DNA from: Plasmodium brasilianum
Taxonomy: Eukaryota; Apicomplexa; Aconoidasida; Haemosporida; Plasmodiidae
Length of the DNA: 64,000 nucleotides
Assembly (NCBI RefSeq): GCF_023973825.1
Contig: NC_090124.1
Coordinates: 1,419,501-1,483,500, forward strand
Reading direction: 5' to 3'
The first letter of the stretch is position 1; each line of letters opens with the position of its first letter. The position numbers and the translations under genes are program-made. The notes below the pieces were generated by a model. That model had not been told where the DNA came from, did not search any database, and saw only the letters and a program-made list of their open reading frames with translations. Below, in pieces: positions 13,172 to 27,101 of this stretch.

Positions 13172-13773
13172 TTTCCAAAATCAGCTTAACCAGGCAAGGA
13201 AAAACGATTTTCCTAACTGCGCAATGCCGTTAGTTTTCGCCTGACCATGCAATGTTCCTAAACTCGCCTGACCATGCAATGTTCCTAAATTCGCTTGACC
13301 ATGCAATGCTCCTAAATTCGCTTGACCATGCAATGTTCCTAAACTCGCTTGACCATGCAATGTTCCTAAATTCGCCGGATCACACAATGTTCCTAAATTC
13401 GCCGGATCACACAATGTTGCTAAAATCGCCTGATCATACAATGTTGCTAAAATAGCCTGATCATACAATGTTGCTAATTTTTGCCATACCGTGCAACATT
13501 GCTAATTTTCTCCTGACTATGCAATGTTGTTAATTTTTGCCTGAATGTGAAATTCCACTAATTTTCACCTGACCGTGCAATGTTATTTTCTTCACCATAT
13601 TATGTGCTTTTTCCAATTTTTCCAATTTTTACCTGCTTTTGCAAGGGTATGTTCCTTTTAAAAAAAAAAAAAAAACCTACCAAAAAAGGCGAAGGTATTA
13701 TGAAAAATTTCTGTGCATTTTGCATTCTTTACAAGTAAAATTTTGAAGTTTCCACTGTTGCGTATTTATACAC

Positions 13774-13808
<35 letters not shown>

Positions 13809-14399
13809 ATTGGAAAAAATTATTTTCATATAGTGCAATGGGTGGAGAAAATTGAAATTGCGATTTTCAAGAGCCGCTTGGAGAGTCAACCCTCTGAAAC
13901 TTTATTGAAAAATAGGATATGGATAAAAGAATCAAACAGTTAAAGGAGTAAACAACAAAAAACAAAAAAAAAATTAAATAAAAAATTGCATGTTACATAT
14001 TACAAAAAACAAATAACAAATAACAAATTACAAATTGCATAGTACATAATACATAGCAAATAATACATAGCACATATTACATATCGCAGAATATGTATTA
14101 CATGTTACACATTTAAGGTGTTAAACTGAAATGCCTTGAAATGTAATTCTTTCATTTTAAAAAAAGAGGAAAAAAAAATATACAACAAAAATTTAAGTAA
14201 AAAGTAGTCGCACAAAATTAGTAATAATTATAATACACACACATATAAATATATATTTATATGCATGTATATGCATATGAATGAATATACATATGTATAC
14301 TCATATTTCCCGCCTAACCACCCATACCTCTTTAAAATAAAGCCAATTTCTTATACCCTTTAAGATATAGTAAAACGCAAGCTTCAATATTAAAGAATA
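13172..14399. other. Head-to-head intergenic region (putative bidirectional promoter)
   Basis: Separates the start codons of the minus-strand helical-repeat gene and the plus-strand synthetase gene. It contains a 27-bp minisatellite (about 13232-13600), a poly-A run near 13661, a (TA)n tract (13774-13798) and A-rich sequence with ACAAAT and ACATA motifs up to 14300. No gene is seen. Confidence 0.65.
13232..13600. repeat. 27-bp minisatellite, degenerate toward one end
   Basis: The unit is about GACCATGCAATG followed by TTCCTAAATTCGCCT. Roughly ten good copies grade into diverged copies after about 13470. The length is divisible by three, and both strands are open through it, which produces long artificial repeat proteins in both directions. 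Confidence 0.9.
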
Positions 14400-17300
14400 A
14401 TGGCTGAAAAATACACTTTGGAAAATTTTTTGGAACTGAAAAACGTGAATGATAGGTATATTGTTGACCTAAACACAGAGAAAAAACAATTTTCATATAA
14501 GGAGTTATATGAAGAGATAGAAAACTTCCTAATTTTTTTTAAAAGTATAAATATCATACCGGGTGATGAGATTTCCATAATTTTGTTTAATAGCATTGAA
14601 TATGTGTTATCATTTTTAAGCATAAACTTTAATAAGAACATATGTTTACCGCAAAATACAAATCTGAAAAAAGAAGAGTATATAAAATATTTAGTTAACA
14701 ATTGCAAGTATATAATTATACATGATTATAATGAAAATGATGAAAATTACGCTAGCATTAAAAATAAACATAGTTATTACAAAAATGTTTGTGCATATAT
14801 AGAGGACTTAGCTGAAGAATACCAAATTGGTTTAATTAAAATAAAAAAGAACAAAACTAAACCGTATTTTACGTATTCATATACAGCAAATGGGATTGAC
14901 AAAAATGATAGTAAAATGGTAGCTTCAAAGGAACCGCTAAAAGGGGTAGGTAACCCAAAGAATGATATTTGTCTACATTTGCACACATCAGGTACAACAA
15001 GTAAAGTAAAAATAGTACAATTAACAAATAATAATATTAAAACAACGATTAGAAATATTATAAATTCGTATTATATAAATAAAGAGGACAACACAGTTAT
15101 TGTTATGCCTTTATATCATGTGCATGGATTAATTGGTGTGTTATTACCTATACTTTTTTCCAAAGGGAATGTATTATTTCAAGTTGGTCATACGTTTAGT
15201 GCCTCGGAATTTTGGGAAAATGTAGTACATTATAATATAACCTATTTTTCAGCTGTTCCTACTATACTTAATATATTGTTAATAAGATATGAAAAAGATT
15301 ATATAATAAAAGGGAAAAAAAATGATGAAAAAGTACAGCACAAGTTGAAATTTATTAGAACTTCAAGTTCTTATTTAGACGAAAAGTTAGAAAAAGAAAT
15401 TGAAGAAAAATTTGCAACAACAGTTCTACAAGCATATGGAATGACAGAAGCTTGTCACCAAGTAAGTTCAAATAAATTTATTATGAACAATTCAGAAAAT
15501 GTTATATCAGGAGTAAATAAAAAGTATAAAAGTGTTGGGATACCAAATGTAGGAGTTATAATATATAATGAAGAGAAAAAAAAAATATGTGATTATAATG
15601 AGTTGGGAGAAATATGTATCAGCGGAAAAAATATTATGTATGGTTATAAAGAAGCAAACGATAATGATCATATATTTGTTTATGTGAATACAATAGAGCA
15701 AAAAACAAATTATATGATGAAGAACAAATTTTTAGAAATATCTGAAAGGGTTCCTTTCTTTAAAACAGGAGATATTGGGTATATAGATGAAGATAATTTT
15801 CTTTTTATTTCAGGAAGGATTAAGGATATCATAAATAGAGGAGGAGAAAAAATTATTCCAAATGAGATAGATGATGTGTTAAAAGGGAACAAACTGGTTA
15901 GGGATTGCTTAACCTTTGCATGTAAAGATGATATATATGGTGAAGTTATTAACAGTGCAGTAATTCTGGATGAACGGGGATTAATGATCGATGGTAATGG
16001 GGAGGTATATGCCATTCAGGCTGGGCAGAACAGTCAGACCAACCAAACCAGTCAGGCTTGTAAATCTAATCTGAGTATGACTTTAACAACTTCGAGCCTC
16101 TCTCCACATGTGAGTTCGGAAAAAAAAGATCCTATTAAGGAAGAGGGAGAAGTAGACGCACTGAAAGAATATGACATTAACATGTCCATAAATCTTAATT
16201 TGTATTATTACAAGTACAGAGAAGAATTAATGAGTTACGTGAAAAACCGTTTAGCAAATTTTAAAGTTCCCAAGAATGTATATTTTGTTAATAATTTTTT
16301 AAAAACGGACACAGGAAAATTATCCAGAAGAAAAGTTTCAGAGAGTACTGAAAATTTGAAGAAAATGGAAATAAACGTTTTTGATGTAATTGCATTAATT
16401 TTTAGAAAGTATGAAATAGATTATATATATGGATTGTATGGAATACCAATAAATAAAATAATCTACAGTTTTATTAAAAATGGTATTTATTATATAAGTT
16501 TTCGAAATGAAATAAATGCATCCATAAGTTGTAATTATGTTAACTATTTTGATATGGATCAGAACAAAAAAAAAAAAAAAAAAAAAAAAAATTGGTATTT
16601 TATTAACATGTTCAGGTCCAGCATTTATAAACACCTTAAGTGGTTTATATAATGCAAAAATTAATCATTTCCCAATGGTATTAATATGTTTTGAGAATTA
16701 TATAGATGAAAAAATAAGTTTATTTGAAAAATATAATAATTTTCAATACTTTGCACAATATAATTTTTTGAAAAAAGCAAAAGAAATATGTTTTGAGTCA
16801 TATCATGTAGATTCATTAGAATCTTTTTCTGAACAATTTCATAACTGTGTATGTACCGCTATTAAAAACAAATATCCTGTATATTTAAATATTGATTACA
16901 AGTTAATAGGGGAAAAAATAACAATAGACAATGCTATTAAAACTTTGGAAGTAAGTGACAGAAATGTAGAAGCTTATTTTGGCTATACGATGAACAGAAT
17001 AGTACCGAATGAAGAGCAGTTATTGTTCGCTAAACTAGTGGATTCCTTTTGTAATATATATAAATCAAATAAAAAGGGAGTTATATTTTTAGGTATTAAC
17101 TGTAATGAAGGTATTAAATATATATTGAAGATAGCACAACTTTTGAAATTGCCTATTTATACAACTGCTATGGCTAAATCTTTTATAAAAGAAAATTATG
17201 TATATAATGTTAATGCATGTAAGTCGTACCTATTTGAAAATATTGATTTTTGCTTTGCTATTGGATCTTTGTTTAATTTTTATTTTAATTTTGGAAATTT

Positions 17301-18624
17301 TAAAAATTGTAAAAGACAAAATATGATATGTATTGATTTGAAGAATGATCAATATGAACAGGGGAACCCCTCTATTTGTGATCATTATTTTTTTTTCGAT
17401 TTATATTATGTTTTAAAAAATTTATATCTTAAAATTAAGAAGAGCCCTATCACAATTGATGAGAATGTGGATATAGATGCTAGGAAAAAATGGATAGCAG
17501 ATTTGGGTGATATAAAAAAAAGAACTATAGACAAACTTTGCATGGATGTAAAAAATGTCTATTTTGGAAAATATGAAAATTGTGGGAATAACAAATTCAC
17601 GATGGAACAAGCTCTGCTAATTATTCGGAACATTCTGATTGATTATTTCTTTTCAAAAAATGGCATTGATGAGATGTTTAAAAAAAAATATTTTATAAAT
17701 TATTTAAAATATGTAGATAGTAAGTTAATAGCTGATTTTGTGAACACTGCGCATGATAACAAAAGTGTATGTTCTGACTCCATCAGAGGAGCCCTAAATA
17801 TGTTATCCCCTTTAGCAACAGATGATGAAGTTCCCGAAGAGGACTGCGACTTGAGTGATAGCAGCTGTGATGAGTATCTGTCGGATGAACAAGTATGGAA
17901 GAGTTCTACAGAACGAAATAGCACCAACAACGGTGGTAATAATTGTGGTAGTAATAATCGTAGCAAATGTACGGCATATTCAAAATTCCTGACGAAGGAC
18001 ATAAAAGAAAGAATTATAATCACCAATGAAGGGTCCATAACGTTAATCCTTGGAATATTGTATTTGCCCAAATTTGGTCCATTCAATTATGTCATACCAC
18101 AGATTAATGGAATGATGGGGATAGCAATGAATGCATCTATCTCTGCAGCTTTGAACAATTCTGGAAATATCGTTTTTTCTATATTAGGTGATTCTTCCTT
18201 TGGGTTCACGTCGAACGAAATTGAGACCATGTGCAGGTTAAAGTTGAAAATTGTCCTCATAATTTTTAATAATAATGGCATATACGGAGATAGGGACTAC
18301 CAAGAGAAGGGGGTAAAGAAGGTGAAAGGAAACGAGAAAGATGACGAGAAAGGAGTTGTGAAAGATGCCTCTAGGGAAAAGGGAAAAATTGTCGATACCA
18401 ATTTTTACTTGAAAAATCCGTCCTCTTTATACTTTTTCAGCAAATATGAAAATTACATTATTTCACATGGAGGATATGGTTGTTACATTGACAACAAAGA
18501 AGAATTTATAAAAAAAATGAAATATGTAACAGATGAAAACTTTAAGAATTTCCCTGCATTGCTTAATGTAATTATTCAAGACAATGGTTCTGTTAACTTT
18601 CATTTTGATAAACTTATACAATAA
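14400..18624 (+). CDS. ACS12: Bifunctional acyl-CoA synthetase (AAE3/Pcs60-like) fused to an oxalyl-CoA decarboxylase-type ThDP enzyme; frame change in a poly-A run
   Basis: Residues 1 to about 650 form an adenylate-forming acyl-CoA synthetase. Visible motifs are the phosphate loop TSGTTSKVK (about 196), YGMTE (346), TGD (about 457), GR.KD..NRGGEKI..NEI, and the C-terminal KTDTGK with the catalytic Lys (about 640). HVHGL and the stretch around YGMTEACHQVSSN resemble plant AAE3 and yeast Pcs60 oxalyl-CoA synthetases. From about 660 a complete ThDP-enzyme fold follows: the PYR domain with GIPINK and FRNE (catalytic-type Glu, about 704), a central domain, and a PP domain with GDSSFGF (about 1263) and NNNGIYGD. 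This pattern fits the oxalyl-CoA decarboxylase/2-hydroxyacyl-CoA lyase family. The frame changes in a 26-A run (16566-16591) inside the PYR domain. One fewer A would give a continuous product of about 1,407 residues. Low-complexity inserts occur near 16015-16150 and 17770-17990. No peroxisomal C-terminal signal is present. Confidence 0.88.
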
Positions 18625-19737
18625 TAAACTCACTTTTAGGTTTACTTCAAAGGGTGTAGTAGCGGAAGTAAAAAAAAAAAAAAAAAATAATAATAAAAAT
18701 AAAATAATGCTACACCGTTCCTGCTACATTGTGCTTATGGCCAAATTATGCAGTATTTATTTTTTTACATATACATGGTCCGTATACACATTAGCTTATC
18801 CATTTTTTCTTTAATAGATCAGCAAAAGATGCTTGCATATAATTTTATTTTATTTTGTTTTTTTTTTTTTTTTTCAAACCTGTTAGAGGCGTCTTTTTTT
18901 TTTTTTTTACATGTGCTATGATCCTTATGCACTCTTTTTTTTTTTTTTGAATTTTTTTTTTTTTTTTTTTTTTATCTATAATGATGCAAACTGATTCGTT
19001 GTGCCATTCAACTAGGAGAGTTCACAAAGTATAAACAGCCGATACCGTGTTTGTCAGTGTACTCACAAATATTATGAATAAAATTATTATCATATTTCAA
19101 GGTGTGGACACCACTATGTGTCCCATTCAATGAAGAACAGTAATTGCAACGTCGTTATGTAATTTTAATTTTTTTTTTTTTTTTTCTTCACCTAGGTAAT
19201 GGCAAATTGTGTCTATTGTGTATTATTTTAAAAAATAAGTAAAATATACAAAGGAAAATAAATGAAAAGAAAGAAAACTAAGCTAAAACGAGCTAAAATT
19301 GGTAAATACCTTCACGTATTTTATGAACATATATTTATTAATACGTAAACATTAACAATACATAACGTGTGTTTACAATTATACAATCATGAATTTCGAA
19401 TTTTGTGTTTCCCTATATATAACATATATAATACTGCTTTCACGATTATAAAAAAAAAAAAAAAATTTAAACATTATGAAAAAATGGTGATAGCAGGTTG
19501 CTTCACTTATATAGTAAGAAAGAACACTATGTTTTTTATTTATCTTTGTTAAAAATGACTTGGTTAGTTTATGATTAAAAATTTGAGTAAAAAATATACA
19601 AGTAGAATTGCAAAAAAGGTACAATAATATATATATATATATACCAATTTCGATTTGCACAAAAATATTAAACTTTGTCACTTTTTATTTTTTATATTTT
19701 TACACATTACTGAATTTTATTACATTTTATTACACTG

Positions 19738-19886
19738 TACTTTATTTTATCATTTCTTTTCATTTCATATGATTTTATTTTATCATTTCTTTTCATTTCA
19801 TATGATTTTATTTTATCATTTCTTTTCATTTCATATGATTTTTTTTTATCATTTCTTTTCATTTCATATGATTTTTTTTTTTTTTT
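19738..19886. repeat. 33-bp minisatellite
   Basis: About four and a half T-rich copies, each carrying TTATCATTTCTTTTCATTTC. It gives a spurious FYHFFSFHMI repeat frame. Confidence 0.9.
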
Positions 19887-20770
19887 TTCTTTTGATTTGA
19901 TTTTTTTTTTCTTGTTCCAAATGGCAGAATGTGCTATAGCAACGAATATTCAATGTGCCTAGTATTTCGAAAAGCATAATTTTTGGTGAATTATGTGTTA
20001 ATATAACTGTTTTATGGGAAAAAAAAAAAAAAAAAATCTTATATTAATTTATAAATAGTTTCTTCATCTTTATCTTTTTATTTTTCTTCTTCCACTTTTT
20101 CCACCTCTTCCATTTCTTTTTCTTTTTTTCTTTATAAAAGCTTCTTTACCTTTTTTATTCTCCTTATTTTATCATTACGTAATTTTCATATTTACTTCTT
20201 CATTTATGTATTTGTGTAAAAAATATTCGCTTAATCGTATTTACATACACATGTATATATATAACGTGAATACGAATATAGTACATACGTTTAAGTATAC
20301 TTATGTATGTTTGTATGTATATAACGTGTACTATATGTATACATATATGAATATGTACTCGTATATAGGCAATTTATTATTTATGTAGTGAAGTACACGT
20401 TTATGCGTACATTCTTGCACAGAATTTTTTCGTTAATACACTACTATTTTGTGGCTATATTTTTTTTATTTTATTTTATTTTATTTTTATTTTTATTTTA
20501 TTTTTTATTTTTTTTTTTATTTTTATTTTGATATGATAACACTTTAAGTAAATACTGCAAAAAAAAAAAAAAAAAAAAAATCATTCCTTTGATAAAATTT
20601 AAAAAGATTAAAAACGATTAAAAAACAGTAAGCATATTTTGACAGCTCAGAATAGTGTTTACTTGAGAAAAAAAATTTACTTGAGTGTATTTTAAAAAAA
20701 AATATGATCAAATATACCTTGTTCGTTTATATCTTATATAATACGCAAATGTAGTATATTCGTAAACACA

Positions 20771-20905
20771 TAATTGAATGAATACATAATTATGTAAACA
20801 TATAATTGCATGAATACATAATTGCATGAATACATAATTGTATGAATACATAATTGCATGAATACATAATTGTATGAATACATAATTGTATGAATACATA
20901 ATTTC
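20771..20905. repeat. 16-bp minisatellite
   Basis: The unit is AATACATAATTGCATG or AATACATAATTGTATG, about eight copies, located 250-400 bp upstream of the CDC48 start codon. Confidence 0.9.
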
Positions 20906-21160
20906 ATAAATACAAAATTACATAAACATATTATACATTTGCACTTAAACTTATATTTACTTACCCCCTTTCGACACGGCTTATTACACATGTATTAGGG
21001 GGAAATATTTAGCCTTATAAATATTTCCGCATATTTATTCATAGCTACCGAAAAAAGGTGTATGTATTTATGTATATGTACATATACCAACATATATATA
21101 TACATACATACCAACATATATATATATTTATGTGCATGTGCCCCTTTTTGATGAATTATA

Positions 21161-24109
<2,949 letters not shown>

Positions 24110-27101
24110 CTTGAAATATAAATAGTCTCTATGCATTGTGCATGTAAATCCTCTTCAGGCACTAAGCGTGTATATAAGCCATATGAACAACGTGCGTATA
24201 GTATTCTCCATTATATGTACGTGTATGTATTCTTATGAAAATCGCAGTTTATGTAGTGTATCGCATATATATGCACATTTAGATGTTTACATATACCTTT
24301 TTAATTTTTTTTTTTTTTTTTTTCATTTTTGTTATAATAAGAGCATACATTTTTTAATTAAATAGGGGGCGAAATATAAGGAAATTTTGCCTCCCACATT
24401 TTATAAAATAGGAAAAAAAAAAAAAAAATTAAGTCAAACCTATTATAATTTTAATAAAATATATAAGTTGATCGTGTGCTTTCTTAAACATTTTACATCA
24501 CAACAAAATGTATAAAGTTGTATATAACATGGACGTTTACCTTTTAAATGTAGTTATGTTTTTTTTAAAATAAGTTTATTTGTAGTGAAAACCGCAAGAC
24601 GGGTGAAAAAATGCAGTTACGGGGAAGTAAACATGCGCATGTATATGTACATATATATGTATGTATGTATATGGAGGAAGAATTATGTATTGTACATGCT
24701 TGTAACTGTGCAACACTATTCTTTTTTTTTTTCTTCCCTGACTACAATAAATTAAAAATAGAATGTTATTTATAAACAATGAACTTGACACTTTAGTGTT
24801 TTTATGCATTCATTTTATTGTTAACGTGCTAGGCAAAATAAAATAAAAATAAAATAAAAATAAAAATAAAATACATATAGTGAAGCTGAACAAGGTAAAT
24901 TATTACACCAGGTTGGACGACCTTTTGCAGAAAGAAGTAAAAATATGGGTATTTCTTCACAGGGCATTATATATATTAATATATAAACAATTTTTTGTAA
25001 TAGCATAAAAATGTACAAATGTCGTAATTATGCTGCCTAGGAATATACTACTGTATATATATATATATATATATATACATATACATTATATGTGCTTATA
25101 CATGCATATACTTGCACATATATACATTCATGCGGTTAATTCTTATACTTGGAAAGAGGTAAAATTAAGTCAAACAGAATATTCTACTCAACATTTAAGT
25201 GGAGAAAAAACTGGAAAGAATAGCTCTATACAAATTACGCTCTCCTAGAACAGTTTCCGATAAAGAATATGAATAGTCAGTACAAAACTGTCCTGTCTTC
25301 TACACTCATATATATACACATAAACGTTAGTGAAATATTAATTAATTTTCTGTAAAATTTAGATTGCCTTAATAAAAAAAAAAATGAAAAATGTAGAAGT
25401 TATATAATTTCAAATATGATATAAATTGTGAAATATTAGCTAAAGGTAGACTGCTCCTATTTGGTATGTACGCATGATACAGCATACTTGCAAACGTTTA
25501 TATTCGAAATATTTTTGCAATAACTTACAGGCGAAATAATTTGTAATTCTTTTTGAAACAACTTGTTTCTTTCCAAAATAATGCTTTTACTCTTCGCTAC
25601 TTGTATTATTATATGCTTATACGAGTATGAAACTACATTTACACAATAAAGGCATATATGTTTTATTTTTGCAAAAAACTCCTTTTATTGTTTTTTTTTT
25701 TTTTTCCGAATAACACAAGATAAAAACAAGGAACTGTTTTTATTTTTCATTCTTTTTATAGTGTCATATTTTAAACCTTTTTTCAGAAAAGAGATAGCAT
25801 CACACTAGTTTTATGACTTGTACATATTTTTTGCATTTTTTATGCATTTATTGTTACTTTTTTTTTATCTTTTTTTTTTTTTATTGCATGTTAATGCAAA
25901 ACATATGGCTTTTAAGGAGAAAATATCTGTGTATATCTAGCCAAAATGTTAAAAAATATAAGGGAAAATAAAATAATAATAATGATAAAAATAATTATAT
26001 ATGTAAATACTTATCTTGTTCTCCTATATTCAGTGTAAAATGATGAAGAAAGAGTTATTTGTGCATTTCTACAAATGCATATTTGTACATTTGTATATCT
26101 GTATATTTCCATATTTCCATATTTCCATATTTGCACATTTGCGTATTTGGAAATTATACGCTTCTTTTAAACTCCCATCACGACAAACGTATTTCAGAAA
26201 TGTCACTACTGTAATTAAGCTTCTTTAATAACAAGGCGCTCAGAATAAATTTTTCATTCTTTTTTGTTTTGAATAAACATTTTTGAACTGTCTATTTTTG
26301 ACAAAAACATTTTTGCGTTATATTATTTTCCACTTTTTTTTTTTTTTTTTTTTTTTTCAATTTAAATATATAATATACTGAAACTTTTTTAAAGAGCGCA
26401 TATATATATATATATGTGTATTTGTGTATGTATGTATGTATGTATGTATATGTATATATGCATATCGTACCTCCAAGTCTTATTTCTTAAAACAGCGCAA
26501 GATTAATTGTTATGCCTAATATGCGCTGTCCTGAATATTATTTCATACATATGGACATAAAACGAACTTTACAGTATTTCTATCATAAAAATAGGATCAA
26601 ATTGATCATTTCAGAATATATATATTTACGTGTATTGTTTTTCCTTTACTTCTGAGTAAGACACCATTTGACCAAACCTAATTGTTATTTTAATTTAATA
26701 AAATATATATTTTTTCATAAACATGTATACTGTAATTCCTCAATCTGAGTTAATATTTCTTGCTTAATCGTAACAATCTTTTGATGTGGGAAAATATTCA
26801 TTTGCAATAGTGCAATGTGTAAATATAAAAAAGGAGAAAAAAAAAAATATATATATATATACACATAGGTGTATACTCTGACGTATATGTAAGAATATAT
26901 AATAGCGTATAGATTGGTGTATTGTGTTCCTACATAATCAAATACGTACGCTTATACATATGAAATATATGCAGTGTGTGCATATGTTAGATAAACCGCA
27001 GAAGGTACTGCAAGTTTGCAAAATTGAACAAGCTGAAGATAAGCAAAGCACAGCAGATCAATGAGTCCATTGCAAGAAAAGGACCACTACATTTCACCGA
27101 A
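24110..27101. other. Long intergenic region between CDC48 and the giant unknown gene
   Basis: No gene is supported. It contains homopolymer and (TA)n runs (25057-25078, 26401-26415), AAAAT repeats (24840-24871), a short CATATTTC repeat (26105-26135) and an imperfect region with a 7-bp inverted repeat (26493-26499 with 26522-26528). The frame of the following gene is open from 26991, upstream of its first ATG, so a 5' exon may end in this region. Confidence 0.6.

Larger units (their letters stand above)
18625..21160. other. Long intergenic region between the ACS12-type gene and CDC48
   Basis: No protein gene is supported. It is dominated by poly-A, poly-T and TATA runs (for example 18856-18973), with a 33-bp minisatellite (about 19738-19886) and a 16-bp one (about 20771-20905). 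One stretch at about 18981-19160 is clearly less AT-rich than its surroundings and holds a perfect 6-bp hairpin at 19106-19123; see findings. The last few hundred bases should include the CDC48 promoter and 5' UTR. Confidence 0.65.

Noticed and set aside
13181..13468. Minus-strand GTLHGQA-type and plus-strand MFLNSPDHA-type repeat proteins
   Set aside because: Both strands are open through the same 27-bp noncoding array, which degenerates into stop-containing copies; neither has non-repeat coding sequence attached.
14400..18624. Calling the synthetase/decarboxylase locus a pseudogene or two genes
   Set aside because: Both halves keep all key motifs, and the PYR domain itself is split by the poly-A run, so two independent genes make no sense; a one-base homopolymer difference explains it better.
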